Assembly: GCA_947478535.1 (NCBI GenBank)
Contig: CANJXD010000157.1
Coordinates: 1 to 10,832 of the forward strand
DNA length: 10,832 nucleotides
Origin: Acetobacteraceae bacterium
Lineage (GTDB): Bacteria > Pseudomonadota > Alphaproteobacteria > Acetobacterales > Acetobacteraceae
Direction of reading: 5' to 3'
Shown: positions 1 through 7,080 of the stretch, piece by piece
How the letters are laid out: the number at the start of each line of letters is the position of its first letter
Position numbering within the stretch: the first letter of the stretch is position 1
Program-made: the position numbers and the translations under genes
The notes under the pieces: model-generated
The model's input: only the letters and a program-made list of their open reading frames with translations
Database searches by the model: none
Told to the model about the DNA's origin: nothing

Positions 1-41
1 CAGCAGAATCCGCGCTGGAACTGCCGCTCCTCGCCTAGTTC

Positions 42-68
42 AGGCGGGCCAGAGCGAGGCGGGCCAGA
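42..68. repeat. Two direct copies of a 12-base unit
   Basis: The 12-base word aggcgggccaga occurs at 42-53 and again at 57-68, a spacing of 15 bases, just beyond the ArsR stop codon at 70-72. Read on the minus strand it continues the ArsR frame past the TAG as two copies of codons Trp-Pro-Ala until a TGA. It may be a slipped duplication in the 3' end of the gene or a chance GC-rich repeat. No terminator with a T run is visible in 1-69. Confidence 0.45.
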
Positions 69-69
69 T

Positions 70-399
70 CTAGGCAGGTGGATCCGGGCAGAAGATGTCC
101 TTCAGCGCGGCGATCAGCCGGGCCACGCGGGGGTCCGCGATGCGGTAGTGGATGGTGGTCCCGGCGCGGCGCGTCGTCACCAGCCCATCATCCCGCAGCT
201 TTGCCAGGTGCTGGGACACCGCGGGCTGGGACAGGCCCACCCGATCCGCCAGCCGGCCGACATGGGCCTCCCCTTCCACGATCAGGGTGCAAAGCAGCAG
301 CAGGCGCCGTTCATTGGCGAGCAGACGGAGCACCGCGGCAGCCTCGGCGGCGCTGCGCTCCATCATGCTGTCGAGAGTCAGAAGCTCCTGATCCTGCAA
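70..399 (-). CDS. ArsR-family winged-helix regulator, SqrR/BigR-like with two cysteines
   Basis: A DNA-binding repressor of 109 residues, the usual size for ArsR proteins. The winged helix-turn-helix is clear: recognition helix around residues 56-74 (core LSQPAVSQHL) followed by a beta-wing at about 75-87. The CxC metal site of classical ArsR/SmtB members is absent. Instead there are only two cysteines, Cys37 in the second helix (LLLLCTL) and Cys104 in the last helix (DIFC), which correspond to the pair that forms the polysulfide bridge in SqrR and BigR. A role as a reactive-sulfur or redox sensor is therefore likely by family, though not proved. The start is a TTG; it is preferred because GGGAGG lies six bases upstream, whereas the ATG pair at residues 12-13 has no well-placed ribosome site. 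It is the last gene after the monooxygenase/binding-protein operon on the same strand and may control it. Confidence 0.88.
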   Translation of the reverse strand: MQDQELLTLDSMMERSAAEAAAVLRLLANERRLLLLCTLIVEGEAHVGRLADRVGLSQPAVSQHLAKLRDDGLVTTRRAGTTIHYRIADPRVARLIAALKDIFCPDPPA

Positions 400-405
400 C
401 CCCGG

Positions 406-411
406 CCTCCC
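406..411 (-). promoter_or_regulatory. Ribosome binding site deciding the TTG start of the ArsR gene
   Basis: On the minus strand GGGAGG precedes the TTG at 397-399 by six bases. This is the best Shine-Dalgarno match near the gene and supports the rare TTG start over the ATG codons at 364-366 and 361-363. Confidence 0.6.
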
Positions 412-446
412 ACTTCGGCTTCGAGCTGCATAGATGCGGATTGTTA

Positions 447-485
447 CCCGCTTATCAAGCGGGATCGCGATCCGCGGCCGGCCGC
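447..485. repeat. Three abutting perfect palindromes between monooxygenase 1 and the ArsR gene
   Basis: Three inverted repeats lie head to tail: CCCGCTT-ATC-AAGCGGG (447-463, 7-base arms), GGATCGCGATCC (462-473, no spacer), and GCGGCCGGCCGC (474-485, no spacer), the last one touching the TGA of the upstream monooxygenase gene (486-488). No T run follows the hairpins on either strand, so a classical terminator is doubtful. The position about 50-90 bases before the ArsR start suggests an operator or an attenuating or RNA-stabilising structure. Function is inference; the symmetry is seen directly. Confidence 0.6.
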
Positions 486-1832
486 TCAGGCATAGCGGCT
501 GCGCGGCATCCGCAGGCCGAGATTTTCCCGCAACGTCTTGCCCTCATAGGCCGTACGGAAGATGCCGCGGCGCTGCAGCTCCGGGATGACCTGGTTGGCG
601 AAGTCATCGAAGGGGCCGGGATAGTAGTTGCAGATGACGTTAAAGCCGTCACACGCATCCTTCATCAGCCATTCCTCCATTTCGGAAGCAATGTAGTCCA
701 CCGTTCCGACCAGCACCCGATGCCCCTGGGCGGCGGAGACGGAACGCGCCACTTCGCGCAGCGTCATGTTGTGCTTCTTCGCCATGTCCATGATCAGCTT
801 CTGGCGGGACTTGGCGGAATTCGCCTCCGGCAGGTCCGGCATCGGGCCATCCAGCGGGTAGGAGAAGATGTCGATGCCACGGGTGAAGCGGGCGAGCGCT
901 GCCAGCGCCACGTCATCCGGCAGCAGGGCCTGCAATTCCTCATACTTCTCCTGCGCCTCGGCCATCGTCTTGCCGAGCACGGGCGTGATGCCGGGCATGA
1001 TCTTGATGTCATCCGGCGTACGGCCGTATTTCGCGGTGCGGCCCTTCACATCGATCATGAAGGCCTGCGCGGCCTCGATTTCTGTCTGCGCGGTGAAGAC
1101 GACGTCGGCCGTGCGGGCAGCCAGTTCCCGGCCGGGCTCGGAGGAGCCGGCCTGGGCGATGATGGGGCGGTATTGGGGCGTGCGTGGGGAATTCAGCGGG
1201 CCGCGGACGTTGAAGTGTTTCCCGTGGTGGTCGAGGAAATGCATCTTGTCGTAATCGAACCAGATGCCGCTTTCCTTGTCCCGCAGGAAGGCATCCTCAT
1301 CCCAGCTGTCCCAGAGCCCGGCCACCACCTCGTAGAACTCGATGGCGCGTTCGTAGCGCAACGCGTGGTCGACATGGGTATCGAGGTTGAAGTTGCCGGC
1401 CTCGTCCTCGATCTGGGAGGTAACGAGGTTCCACCCGCAACGGCCGCCGCTGATGTGGTCGATGGTCGAGAAGCGGCGGGCGATATTGTAGGGCTCATTG
1501 AAGGTCGTGGTCGCCGTCGCGATCAGCCCGATATTCTTCGTGCCGACCGCAAGCGCCGCGAGGGTCGCGGTGGGTTCGAGCTTGACGATACGGGACAGGC
1601 GCGTGCGCGTCATGTCCCCGGCCTTCAGCGCGTCGCTGCCGCCGACGGCGACGGTGTCCTGAAAGAAGATCGTGTCATAGAGCGCGCGCTCCGCGGTCTG
1701 GGCGAGGCGCATGTACCAGTTGAAATCCATGTCGGATTCCACCGCCGCATCCGGGTGTCGCCACCCCGCGAGGTGGTTGCCCGGCACGCTGAGAAACGCG
1801 CCGAGCTTCAACTGCTTCTTCTTCGTCGTCAT
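486..1832 (-). CDS. LLM-class FMN-dependent monooxygenase, NtaA/SnaA/DszA family (copy 1)
   Basis: A 448-residue two-component flavin monooxygenase subunit, expected to be cytoplasmic and to use reduced FMN from a separate reductase and O2 to oxidise a small substrate. Family hallmarks are visible: GWRHPDA at residues 23-29, the NEPYNIARRF and DHISGGRCGWN segments within about 105-139, GRELAARTADVVF in the middle, and a C-terminal DGFN...GPFDDF segment. Length matches the family (about 430-460). Known relatives act on nitrilotriacetate, EDTA, dibenzothiophene sulfone, dimethyl sulfide or pristinamycin, so the substrate cannot be read from sequence. Residues 55-63 (IFFQDTVAV) differ from the FLADG of copy 2, hinting at a different pocket. 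ATG start, with only a weak GGA upstream; it lies 26 bases after the binding-protein stop, so it is probably cotranscribed. Confidence 0.92.
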   Translation of the reverse strand: MTTKKKQLKLGAFLSVPGNHLAGWRHPDAAVESDMDFNWYMRLAQTAERALYDTIFFQDTVAVGGSDALKAGDMTRTRLSRIVKLEPTATLAALAVGTKNIGLIATATTTFNEPYNIARRFSTIDHISGGRCGWNLVTSQIEDEAGNFNLDTHVDHALRYERAIEFYEVVAGLWDSWDEDAFLRDKESGIWFDYDKMHFLDHHGKHFNVRGPLNSPRTPQYRPIIAQAGSSEPGRELAARTADVVFTAQTEIEAAQAFMIDVKGRTAKYGRTPDDIKIMPGITPVLGKTMAEAQEKYEELQALLPDDVALAALARFTRGIDIFSYPLDGPMPDLPEANSAKSRQKLIMDMAKKHNMTLREVARSVSAAQGHRVLVGTVDYIASEMEEWLMKDACDGFNVICNYYPGPFDDFANQVIPELQRRGIFRTAYEGKTLRENLGLRMPRSRYA

Positions 1833-1858
1833 CGGTCGGTATCCAATCGAGGAGCCGG

Positions 1859-3454
1859 TCAGCGAGCGAGCCTGATCCCGGTGGCCATGGTGTACTGGTC
1901 CCCGCGCGGGACCAGGGTGAGATTGCGGGCGGTGCCCCAGCCCGAGCGGACATAGAATACCGGCACGATGGCGCCTTCGGCCATGGCGTAGCGCACGGCC
2001 TGCTGGGTCAGCGCTTCCCGCCGCGTATCGTCGAGCGTGGTCTCCACCTCCGTCAGCAGGCGGTCGAGATTGGCGTCGGAATAGCGGCCGCGATTGGAGG
2101 CGCCATGGCCGAGCTGGGCGTTGTAGGTGCGGAGGATCGTGCTCATCCCCTCCGGCGCCGCGCCGGTGGTGGTGAAGAACATCGACAGCGAGACGGAGAA
2201 TTCCGGCCCGCCACTGCTGGGGTTCCGGTTAGCCCGGCGGAAGAAGACGGTCGAAGGCAGGGCCTCCACCTCGGTCTTGATGCCGATCGCGGTCAGCATC
2301 TGGCCGATCGCCTGGCAACTGCGCGCATCACCAGCGAAGCGGTCCCCGGTGCAATGGATGGTCAGGCCGAACCCCTGGGGATAGCCGGCTTCCGCCAGCA
2401 GGGCGCGGGCGCGGGGGGGATCATAGGCCGGGATGCCGAGATCCGGCACATGGCCGATGAAGCCGGCCGGCGCGATCTGCCCCGCGGGTTCCGCGCCGCC
2501 TTCCATCGCGCGGTCTGCCAGCGCCGTGCGGTTCAGCGCGTGGGAGAGGGCGAGGCGCACGCGCCGGTCCTGCAACGGGTTGCGGTCGAGTGCCTGGCCA
2601 TCGGTCGCGGTGACGAAGGGCGACCGTTCCCGGCCGCTGTCGATGTACATGTAAAAGTTGAAGCCGCTGGTGGCGGTGACGAGGCGCGAACGCGGGTCGC
2701 TGCGCACGCGGCCATAGAGCGCGGGCGGTACCGCATCCACCAGATCCACATCCCCGGCCAGTAGCGCGGAGATCCGCGCGCTGTCATTCGGAATGAAGCG
2801 GAAGACCACGCGCTCCCACGGCTCGGCGGCGCCCCAGTAGCGGGGGGCGCGTTCGATGGAGACATCGGCGCCGCGGTTGAAGCGCACCCAGCGATAGGGG
2901 CCGGTGCCGATGGCGGCGCGGCCACCGTTGAAATCCTCCTCCGTCGCATTGTCGCCGACCGCGGCGGCGGAGACGATCATGATGGAGGCGAGGTTGTTCG
3001 GCAGCAGCGGAGACGGGCCGTTCGTGCGGATGCGGACGGTGCGCGCATCCACCTCCTCCACCGCCGTCACAGCGCGCATCTGCGCGCTGTAGGTCCTGAG
3101 ACCGCGCGCATCCCCGGCGCGGGCGAGGGAGAAGGCGACATCGGCCGGGCGCAGCGGCGTGCCGTCATGGAAGGTCACGCCCTCCCGCAGCTTGAATTCC
3201 CAGGTGCTGTCATCCACCACGCGCCAGGATTCCGCGAGGCCCGGAATCGCGCGGAGCGTCGCATCCTGCTCCGCCAGCGATTCGTAGACATGCATCTGCA
3301 CGTTGCGGTTGGGGCTCCAGGATTGGTGCGGGTCCGATCCATCGATCGCCGCCTTCATGCCGATGCGCAGCGTCTGCGCCACGGCGGGCGCGCTGACGGA
3401 GGCGGTGGCGAAGGCTGCGCAAGCGAGCAGCAGGGCGAAAGCTTGACGCTTCAT
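1859..3454 (-). CDS. ABC transporter periplasmic substrate-binding protein, family 5 (peptide/nickel type)
   Basis: A 531-residue extracytoplasmic receptor. The N-terminus is a Sec signal peptide: Lys2-Arg3, a hydrophobic stretch to about residue 20, and a cleavage site after AVA (residues 24-26). There is no lipobox, so a soluble periplasmic protein is expected. Family 5 features follow: GLAESW (72-77), EFKLREGVTFHDGTPL (86-101), GTGPYRW (183-189), YWG, and YDPPRARALLAEAGYPQGF (344-362). Members bind oligopeptides, glutathione, nickel chelates, opines and other small organics. Cys368 and Cys380 could form a disulfide in the periplasm. It overlaps the preceding monooxygenase by ATGA and has GGGGAG nine bases before its ATG. 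No permease or ATPase gene is in the window, so it is an orphan receptor here; its place between two monooxygenases suggests it delivers their substrate or a precursor. Confidence 0.92.
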   Translation of the reverse strand: MKRQAFALLLACAAFATASVSAPAVAQTLRIGMKAAIDGSDPHQSWSPNRNVQMHVYESLAEQDATLRAIPGLAESWRVVDDSTWEFKLREGVTFHDGTPLRPADVAFSLARAGDARGLRTYSAQMRAVTAVEEVDARTVRIRTNGPSPLLPNNLASIMIVSAAAVGDNATEEDFNGGRAAIGTGPYRWVRFNRGADVSIERAPRYWGAAEPWERVVFRFIPNDSARISALLAGDVDLVDAVPPALYGRVRSDPRSRLVTATSGFNFYMYIDSGRERSPFVTATDGQALDRNPLQDRRVRLALSHALNRTALADRAMEGGAEPAGQIAPAGFIGHVPDLGIPAYDPPRARALLAEAGYPQGFGLTIHCTGDRFAGDARSCQAIGQMLTAIGIKTEVEALPSTVFFRRANRNPSSGGPEFSVSLSMFFTTTGAAPEGMSTILRTYNAQLGHGASNRGRYSDANLDRLLTEVETTLDDTRREALTQQAVRYAMAEGAIVPVFYVRSGWGTARNLTLVPRGDQYTMATGIRLAR

Positions 3455-4824
3455 TCGGCGGCACTCCCCAGCATTTGGGCCACGCCGCTGCGTTTCGCGG
3501 CGATGGCAGGGTGTTCGGGATACGCAAGGCCAAGGTTCTCACGCAGAGTAAGACCCTCATAGGCCGTGCGATACAGGCCACGCCGCTGCATTTCCGGGAT
3601 CACGAGCTCCACCACTTCCTCCAGCCCACCGGGCAGCCAGGTGGGCAGCAAGTTGAAGCCGTCGGCGGCGCCGCCATGGAACCATTCCTCCATCGCATCC
3701 ACGATGTCGGCGGGGGTGCCGACCACGGTGCGATGGCCGTTGCCGCCGGCGATCGACAGGTAGAGCTGGCGAATCGTCATGCCCTGCTTGCGCGCGATCT
3801 CGATGAAGATGTCGCCGCGGCTGTGGTTGCGGGACTTCTGCAATTCCGGCAGCGGGCCATCGAGGTCATGGGCCGAGAGGTCGCCGAGGTAATTCGCCAG
3901 CGCGCCGAGCCCGACCACGGGCTGCACGAGCTGTTGCAGCACCTCGTACTTGTCCTGCGCTTCCTGGCGCGTGCGGCCGGGCACGGCCATGATGCCGGGC
4001 ATGATCTTCAACTGGTCCGGCGTGCGGCCGTAGCGCGCCATGCGGCGCTTCACGTCGCCATGATAGGCCTTCGCCGCTTCCAGCGTCTGCGCGGCGGCGT
4101 AGATGACATCGGCGGTGGCGGCGGCAAGCTCCCGCCCCTGGTCGCTGGCGCCAGCCTGCACGATGACTGGCCGACCCTGCGGCGTACGCGCGACGTTCAG
4201 CGGCCCGCGCACGCGAAAATGCTGGCCAGTGTGGTTCAGGATGTGGAGCTTCGCGGTGTCGTAGTTCACGCCCGTCGCCTTGTCGCGGACGAAGGCGTCA
4301 TCCTCCCAGGAATCCCATAACCCACGCACGACATCGACGAACTCGATCGCGCGGTCGTAGCGGCCGCCCTTTTCCGGCGCGCCATCGAGGCCGAAATTCT
4401 GCGCCTCCATGTCCGTGGCGCTGGTGACCACGTTCCAGCCGGCGCGGCCGCCGCTGATGTGGTCGAGCGAGGCGAATTTGCGGGCGACGTGATAGGGCTC
4501 GTTATAGGTGGTGGAGGCAGTGGCAACGAGTCCCACATGCTTTGTCACCATCGCCAGCGCGGAAAGCAGGGTCAGCGGTTCGAACTGCACGTTCTTGCTG
4601 GTGTGGCTGAGCGCGCCGGGCGGATTGTCGTTGAACCGGATGCCGACGCCATCCGCGAGGAAGGCCATGTCCAGCAGCCCGCGTTCCGCCGCCTGGGTGG
4701 TGCGCACGAAATGCTGCAATTCCATGTTGCCACCGGCGGATGCGTCCGGATGGCGCCAGCCCGCGATGTGATAGCCCATCCCGACCATCGAGACGCCGAG
4801 CCTGATCTGCCGCTTCGTGCCCAT
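3451..4824 (-). CDS. LLM-class FMN-dependent monooxygenase, NtaA/SnaA/DszA family (copy 2)
   Basis: A 457-residue paralogue of the monooxygenase at 486-1832, with the same layout: AGWRHPDA (residues 21-28), FLADGVG (55-61), TYNEPYHVARKF (106-117), DHISGGRAGWNVVTS (121-135), GRELAAATADV, and a C-terminal DGFNLLPTWLPGG segment that the family uses near the substrate/flavin pocket. The start chosen is the ATG at 4822-4824 because GGAGGTGGG lies just upstream; a longer reading frame to 4872 adds 16 Arg/Gly-rich residues with no support. It is the first gene of the leftward operon, and its TGA overlaps the ATG of the binding protein. As with copy 1, a separate NAD(P)H:FMN reductase must be supplied from outside the window. 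Family confidence is high; substrate unknown. Confidence 0.92.
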   Translation of the reverse strand: MGTKRQIRLGVSMVGMGYHIAGWRHPDASAGGNMELQHFVRTTQAAERGLLDMAFLADGVGIRFNDNPPGALSHTSKNVQFEPLTLLSALAMVTKHVGLVATASTTYNEPYHVARKFASLDHISGGRAGWNVVTSATDMEAQNFGLDGAPEKGGRYDRAIEFVDVVRGLWDSWEDDAFVRDKATGVNYDTAKLHILNHTGQHFRVRGPLNVARTPQGRPVIVQAGASDQGRELAAATADVIYAAAQTLEAAKAYHGDVKRRMARYGRTPDQLKIMPGIMAVPGRTRQEAQDKYEVLQQLVQPVVGLGALANYLGDLSAHDLDGPLPELQKSRNHSRGDIFIEIARKQGMTIRQLYLSIAGGNGHRTVVGTPADIVDAMEEWFHGGAADGFNLLPTWLPGGLEEVVELVIPEMQRRGLYRTAYEGLTLRENLGLAYPEHPAIAAKRSGVAQMLGSAAE

Positions 4825-4830
4825 GTCGAA

Positions 4831-4840
4831 CCCACCTCCA
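4831..4840 (-). promoter_or_regulatory. Strong ribosome binding site fixing the start of monooxygenase 2
   Basis: The minus strand reads TGGAGGTGGG, followed six bases later by the ATG at 4822-4824. It is the strongest Shine-Dalgarno match of the leftward operon, as expected for its first gene, and it argues against the upstream in-frame start at 4872. Confidence 0.75.
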
Positions 4841-4992
4841 GACGAACCGCGGCGATACACTCGCGCGCGCATCGGGGCTTGTCACGCGGCTTTTCGGCCG
4901 TTCCCATTTCGCGTCATGGGCGATGCCATGTCTGCATCGGCGGGAAGGCTGTTCACGCGCGTCCGGCGCGCTAGCATACGCCAACAGCGCGC

Positions 4993-4996
4993 GGAG
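4993..4996 (+). promoter_or_regulatory. Ribosome binding site of hyuA
   Basis: GGAG lies five bases before the ATG at 5002-5004 and only two bases before an in-frame GTG at 4999-5001. The spacing favours the ATG, so the protein begins Met-Ala-Asp-Gln. Confidence 0.55.
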
Positions 4997-5001
4997 CGGT
5001 G

Positions 5002-7080
5002 ATGGCTGACCAGGCGGGTTTGACGGCGCAGGCGGCGGGGCCGCTTTCCATCGCGGTGGATGCGGGCGGCACCTTCACGGACATCGTCCTGGTGGATCGC
5101 GGCAGCGGACAGCGCTGGCAGGCGAAGGTGCCGTCCACGCCGGAGGACCGGTCCCTCGCCTTCGCGCAGGGAATCGCGCAGATCCTCGCCCAGGCCGGGC
5201 GCCTGCCGGCGGAGGTGACGCATGTGCTGCATGGCACCACCGTCGCCACCAACGCCATTCTCGAACAGAAGGGCACGAAGGCCGGGCTGCTGACCACGGC
5301 CGGGCTGCGCCATGTGCTGGAGATCGGCCGCCACGACATCCCCCGGCATGAGAATCTGTACGCCTGGGTGAAGCCGCGCCGGCCCATCCCGCCGGAGCGT
5401 GTGCTGGAAGCGCGGGAAAGGCTCGCGCAGGATGGCAGCGTGGTCACGCCGCTGGAGGAGGCGGATGTGCGCGCCGCCGCCGCGCAGTTCCGCCGGATGG
5501 CGGTGAAGGCTGTCGCCGTCTGCTTCCTGCATTCCTACGCCAATGCCGCGCATGAACGCCGTGCGGGGGAGATCCTGGCGGAGGAACTGCCAGGCATTCC
5601 GGTGACGCTGTCCTCCGAGGTGCTGCCGGTGTTCCGCGAATACGAACGCAGCATGGCGACGGCGCTGAACGCCTATGTCATGCCCGCCGTCGCCACCTAT
5701 GTCCGCAAGGTGGAGGAACGCCTGGCGGAAGGCGGCGTCACGGCGCCGCTGCTGCTGATGAAATCCTCGGGCGGCGTCATCCGCGGCGAAGGCGCGGCCA
5801 AGCAGCCGGTGCAGACCGCGCTGTCAGGCCCCGCAGCCGGGGTGGTGGGCGCGCGCGCGCTCGGGCTGCGGGCGGGGCATCCGCGTCTCATCACCCTCGA
5901 TGTCGGCGGAACCTCGGCCGATATCAGCCTGATCGATGGCGAGCCGCGGCTGACCAGCGAGGGCCGGGTCGGCGACTGGCCGCTGACGCTGCCGATGATC
6001 GATATCCACACCATCGGCGCCGGTGGCGGTTCCATTGCGCGCGTCTCGCCGGAAGGCGCGCTGCTGGTCGGGCCGGCCAGCGCGGGGGCCGTGCCGGGGC
6101 CGGTCGCCTATGGGCGCGGTGGCGTGGAGCCGACCCTGACGGACGCCAACCTCGTGCTCGGCCGGCTGCCGCCCTCGCTGCTGGATGGCGCGATCACGCT
6201 GGACGTGGCGGCCGCCGCGCGCGCGATCGAGGAGCGGATCGCGAAGCCCCTCGGCATGTCCTTGCAGGATGCGGCGCGCGGCATCGTCGCGGTGGCGGAT
6301 AACGCCATGGCGGGGGCGATCCGCGTGGTCTCCGTGCAGCGCGGCTTCGATCCCGTGGATTTCGCGCTGCTGCCCTTCGGCGGCGCGGGGCCGCTGCAAT
6401 CCGGGGCCATCGCGCGGCTGCTCGGCATGAAGCGCATCCTGGTGCCGGCGCGGCCGGGCGTGCTTTCGGCCGAAGGGCTGCTGGCGGCAAAGCTGCGCAA
6501 CGAGTTCACCCGCACGGTGATGCTCCGCGCACCGGTCGCTGACCCGGCGCCGCTGGCCCAGGCCTTCGGCGCGCTGGATGCGGAGGCGGCTGCCTGGCTG
6601 GTGGCGGAATCCGTGCCGCCGGAGGCGCGGGAAATCCGCTGGCGCGCCGGCATGCGCTACATCCACCAGGGCTTCGAGCTGTTCATCGACTGGCCCGGCC
6701 GCAGCGCCGATGACGTGACGCTCGCCGCCGCCATCGAGCGGTTCCATGACGAGCATGAACGGCTCTACACCTTCGCGCAGCGCGATACGGCGGTGGAGAT
6801 CGTGACGCTGGAAGTGACGGCGCTCGGCACCATGCCCGGCCCGGCGGGGGAGACGGCGCCGGCGGATGGCGATGCCACGCCCTTCACGCAGGCGACGGTG
6901 GAGTTGGATGAAGGCCCGCGCCCCGTGCCGGTGTGGCGGCGGGAGGCGCTGGGCGTCGGCGCCGTGCTGCAAGGGCCCGGCATCATCGTGCAGATGGATG
7001 CGACGACCTGGCTGCATCCCGGCGACGTCGCGACGATGGACGCCTTCGGCAACCTGCTGGTGGAAGTCGGGGACGCTTAG
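5002..7080 (+). CDS. hyuA: Hydantoinase A / oxoprolinase family ATP-dependent subunit (HyuA)
   Basis: A 692-residue subunit of the ASKHA-fold hydantoinase/oxoprolinase/acetone carboxylase family, which uses ATP to activate a cyclic amide (or a ketone) for hydrolysis or carboxylation together with a HyuB partner. Nucleotide-binding motifs are present: DAGGTFTD (residues 20-27), HGTTVATNA (77-85), SSGG (255-258), DVGGTSAD (300-307), GAGGGS (339-344), PGPVAYGRGG (365-374) and PFGGAGP (458-464). The N-terminal Hydant_A_N domain spans about 16-190, the central ATPase domain about 210-500, and the rest is the C-terminal domain. Length is normal for a stand-alone subunit. It is the only rightward gene between two leftward operons, and its stop codon overlaps that of hyuB on the other strand. 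The substrate cannot be assigned: N-methylhydantoin, 5-oxoproline and lactams are all possible. Confidence 0.93.
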   Translation: MADQAGLTAQAAGPLSIAVDAGGTFTDIVLVDRGSGQRWQAKVPSTPEDRSLAFAQGIAQILAQAGRLPAEVTHVLHGTTVATNAILEQKGTKAGLLTTAGLRHVLEIGRHDIPRHENLYAWVKPRRPIPPERVLEARERLAQDGSVVTPLEEADVRAAAAQFRRMAVKAVAVCFLHSYANAAHERRAGEILAEELPGIPVTLSSEVLPVFREYERSMATALNAYVMPAVATYVRKVEERLAEGGVTAPLLLMKSSGGVIRGEGAAKQPVQTALSGPAAGVVGARALGLRAGHPRLITLDVGGTSADISLIDGEPRLTSEGRVGDWPLTLPMIDIHTIGAGGGSIARVSPEGALLVGPASAGAVPGPVAYGRGGVEPTLTDANLVLGRLPPSLLDGAITLDVAAAARAIEERIAKPLGMSLQDAARGIVAVADNAMAGAIRVVSVQRGFDPVDFALLPFGGAGPLQSGAIARLLGMKRILVPARPGVLSAEGLLAAKLRNEFTRTVMLRAPVADPAPLAQAFGALDAEAAAWLVAESVPPEAREIRWRAGMRYIHQGFELFIDWPGRSADDVTLAAAIERFHDEHERLYTFAQRDTAVEIVTLEVTALGTMPGPAGETAPADGDATPFTQATVELDEGPRPVPVWRREALGVGAVLQGPGIIVQMDATTWLHPGDVATMDAFGNLLVEVGDA
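7077..7080. other. Overlapping convergent stop codons of hyuA and hyuB
   Basis: The bases TTAG hold both stops: TAG (7078-7080) ends hyuA on the plus strand and TAA (7077-7079 read in reverse) ends hyuB on the minus strand. There is no room for an intergenic terminator, so each transcript must run into the other gene as antisense unless stopped within it. Confidence 0.95.

Larger units (their letters stand above)
4825..5001. promoter_or_regulatory. Divergent promoter region between the monooxygenase operon and hyuA
   Basis: These 177 bases must carry the promoters of both the leftward monooxygenase operon and the rightward hyuA gene. No strong sigma-70 pair stands out. The best weak candidates on the plus strand are TTGTCA at 4879-4884 and a TAGCAT -10-like hexamer at 4972-4977, but they do not pair with each other. 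Two interlocking inverted repeats, CATGG-6-CCATG (4915-4930) and GATGC-7-GCATC (4922-4938), are the most operator-like structure. No credible small gene was found. Confidence 0.5.

Noticed and set aside
3..38. Eleven codons ending in TAG at 36-38, possibly the tail of a rightward gene
   Set aside because: Too short to tell from chance; the sequence to the left would be needed.
32..46. Inverted repeat CGCCT-AGTTC-AGGCG as a terminator for the ArsR gene
   Set aside because: Only five base pairs and no T run; too weak to call.
78..1955. 625-codon open frame on the plus strand, opposite the first monooxygenase
   Set aside because: Its translation is rich in Arg, Gly, Ala and His without any family motif, and it lies antisense to a clear NtaA-family gene. 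Such long shadow frames are common in GC-rich DNA.
3475..4320. 281-codon open frame on the plus strand, antisense to monooxygenase 2
   Set aside because: His/Arg/Ala-rich shadow of a well supported gene.
4825..4872. N-terminal extension of monooxygenase 2 by 16 residues
   Set aside because: The extension is Arg/Gly-rich, unlike family starts, and would place the strong ribosome site inside the coding region.
4879..4907. TTGTCA with TCCCAT 17 bases on as a sigma-70 promoter for hyuA
   Set aside because: The -35 is good but the -10 matches at only three of six positions; it cannot be separated from chance.
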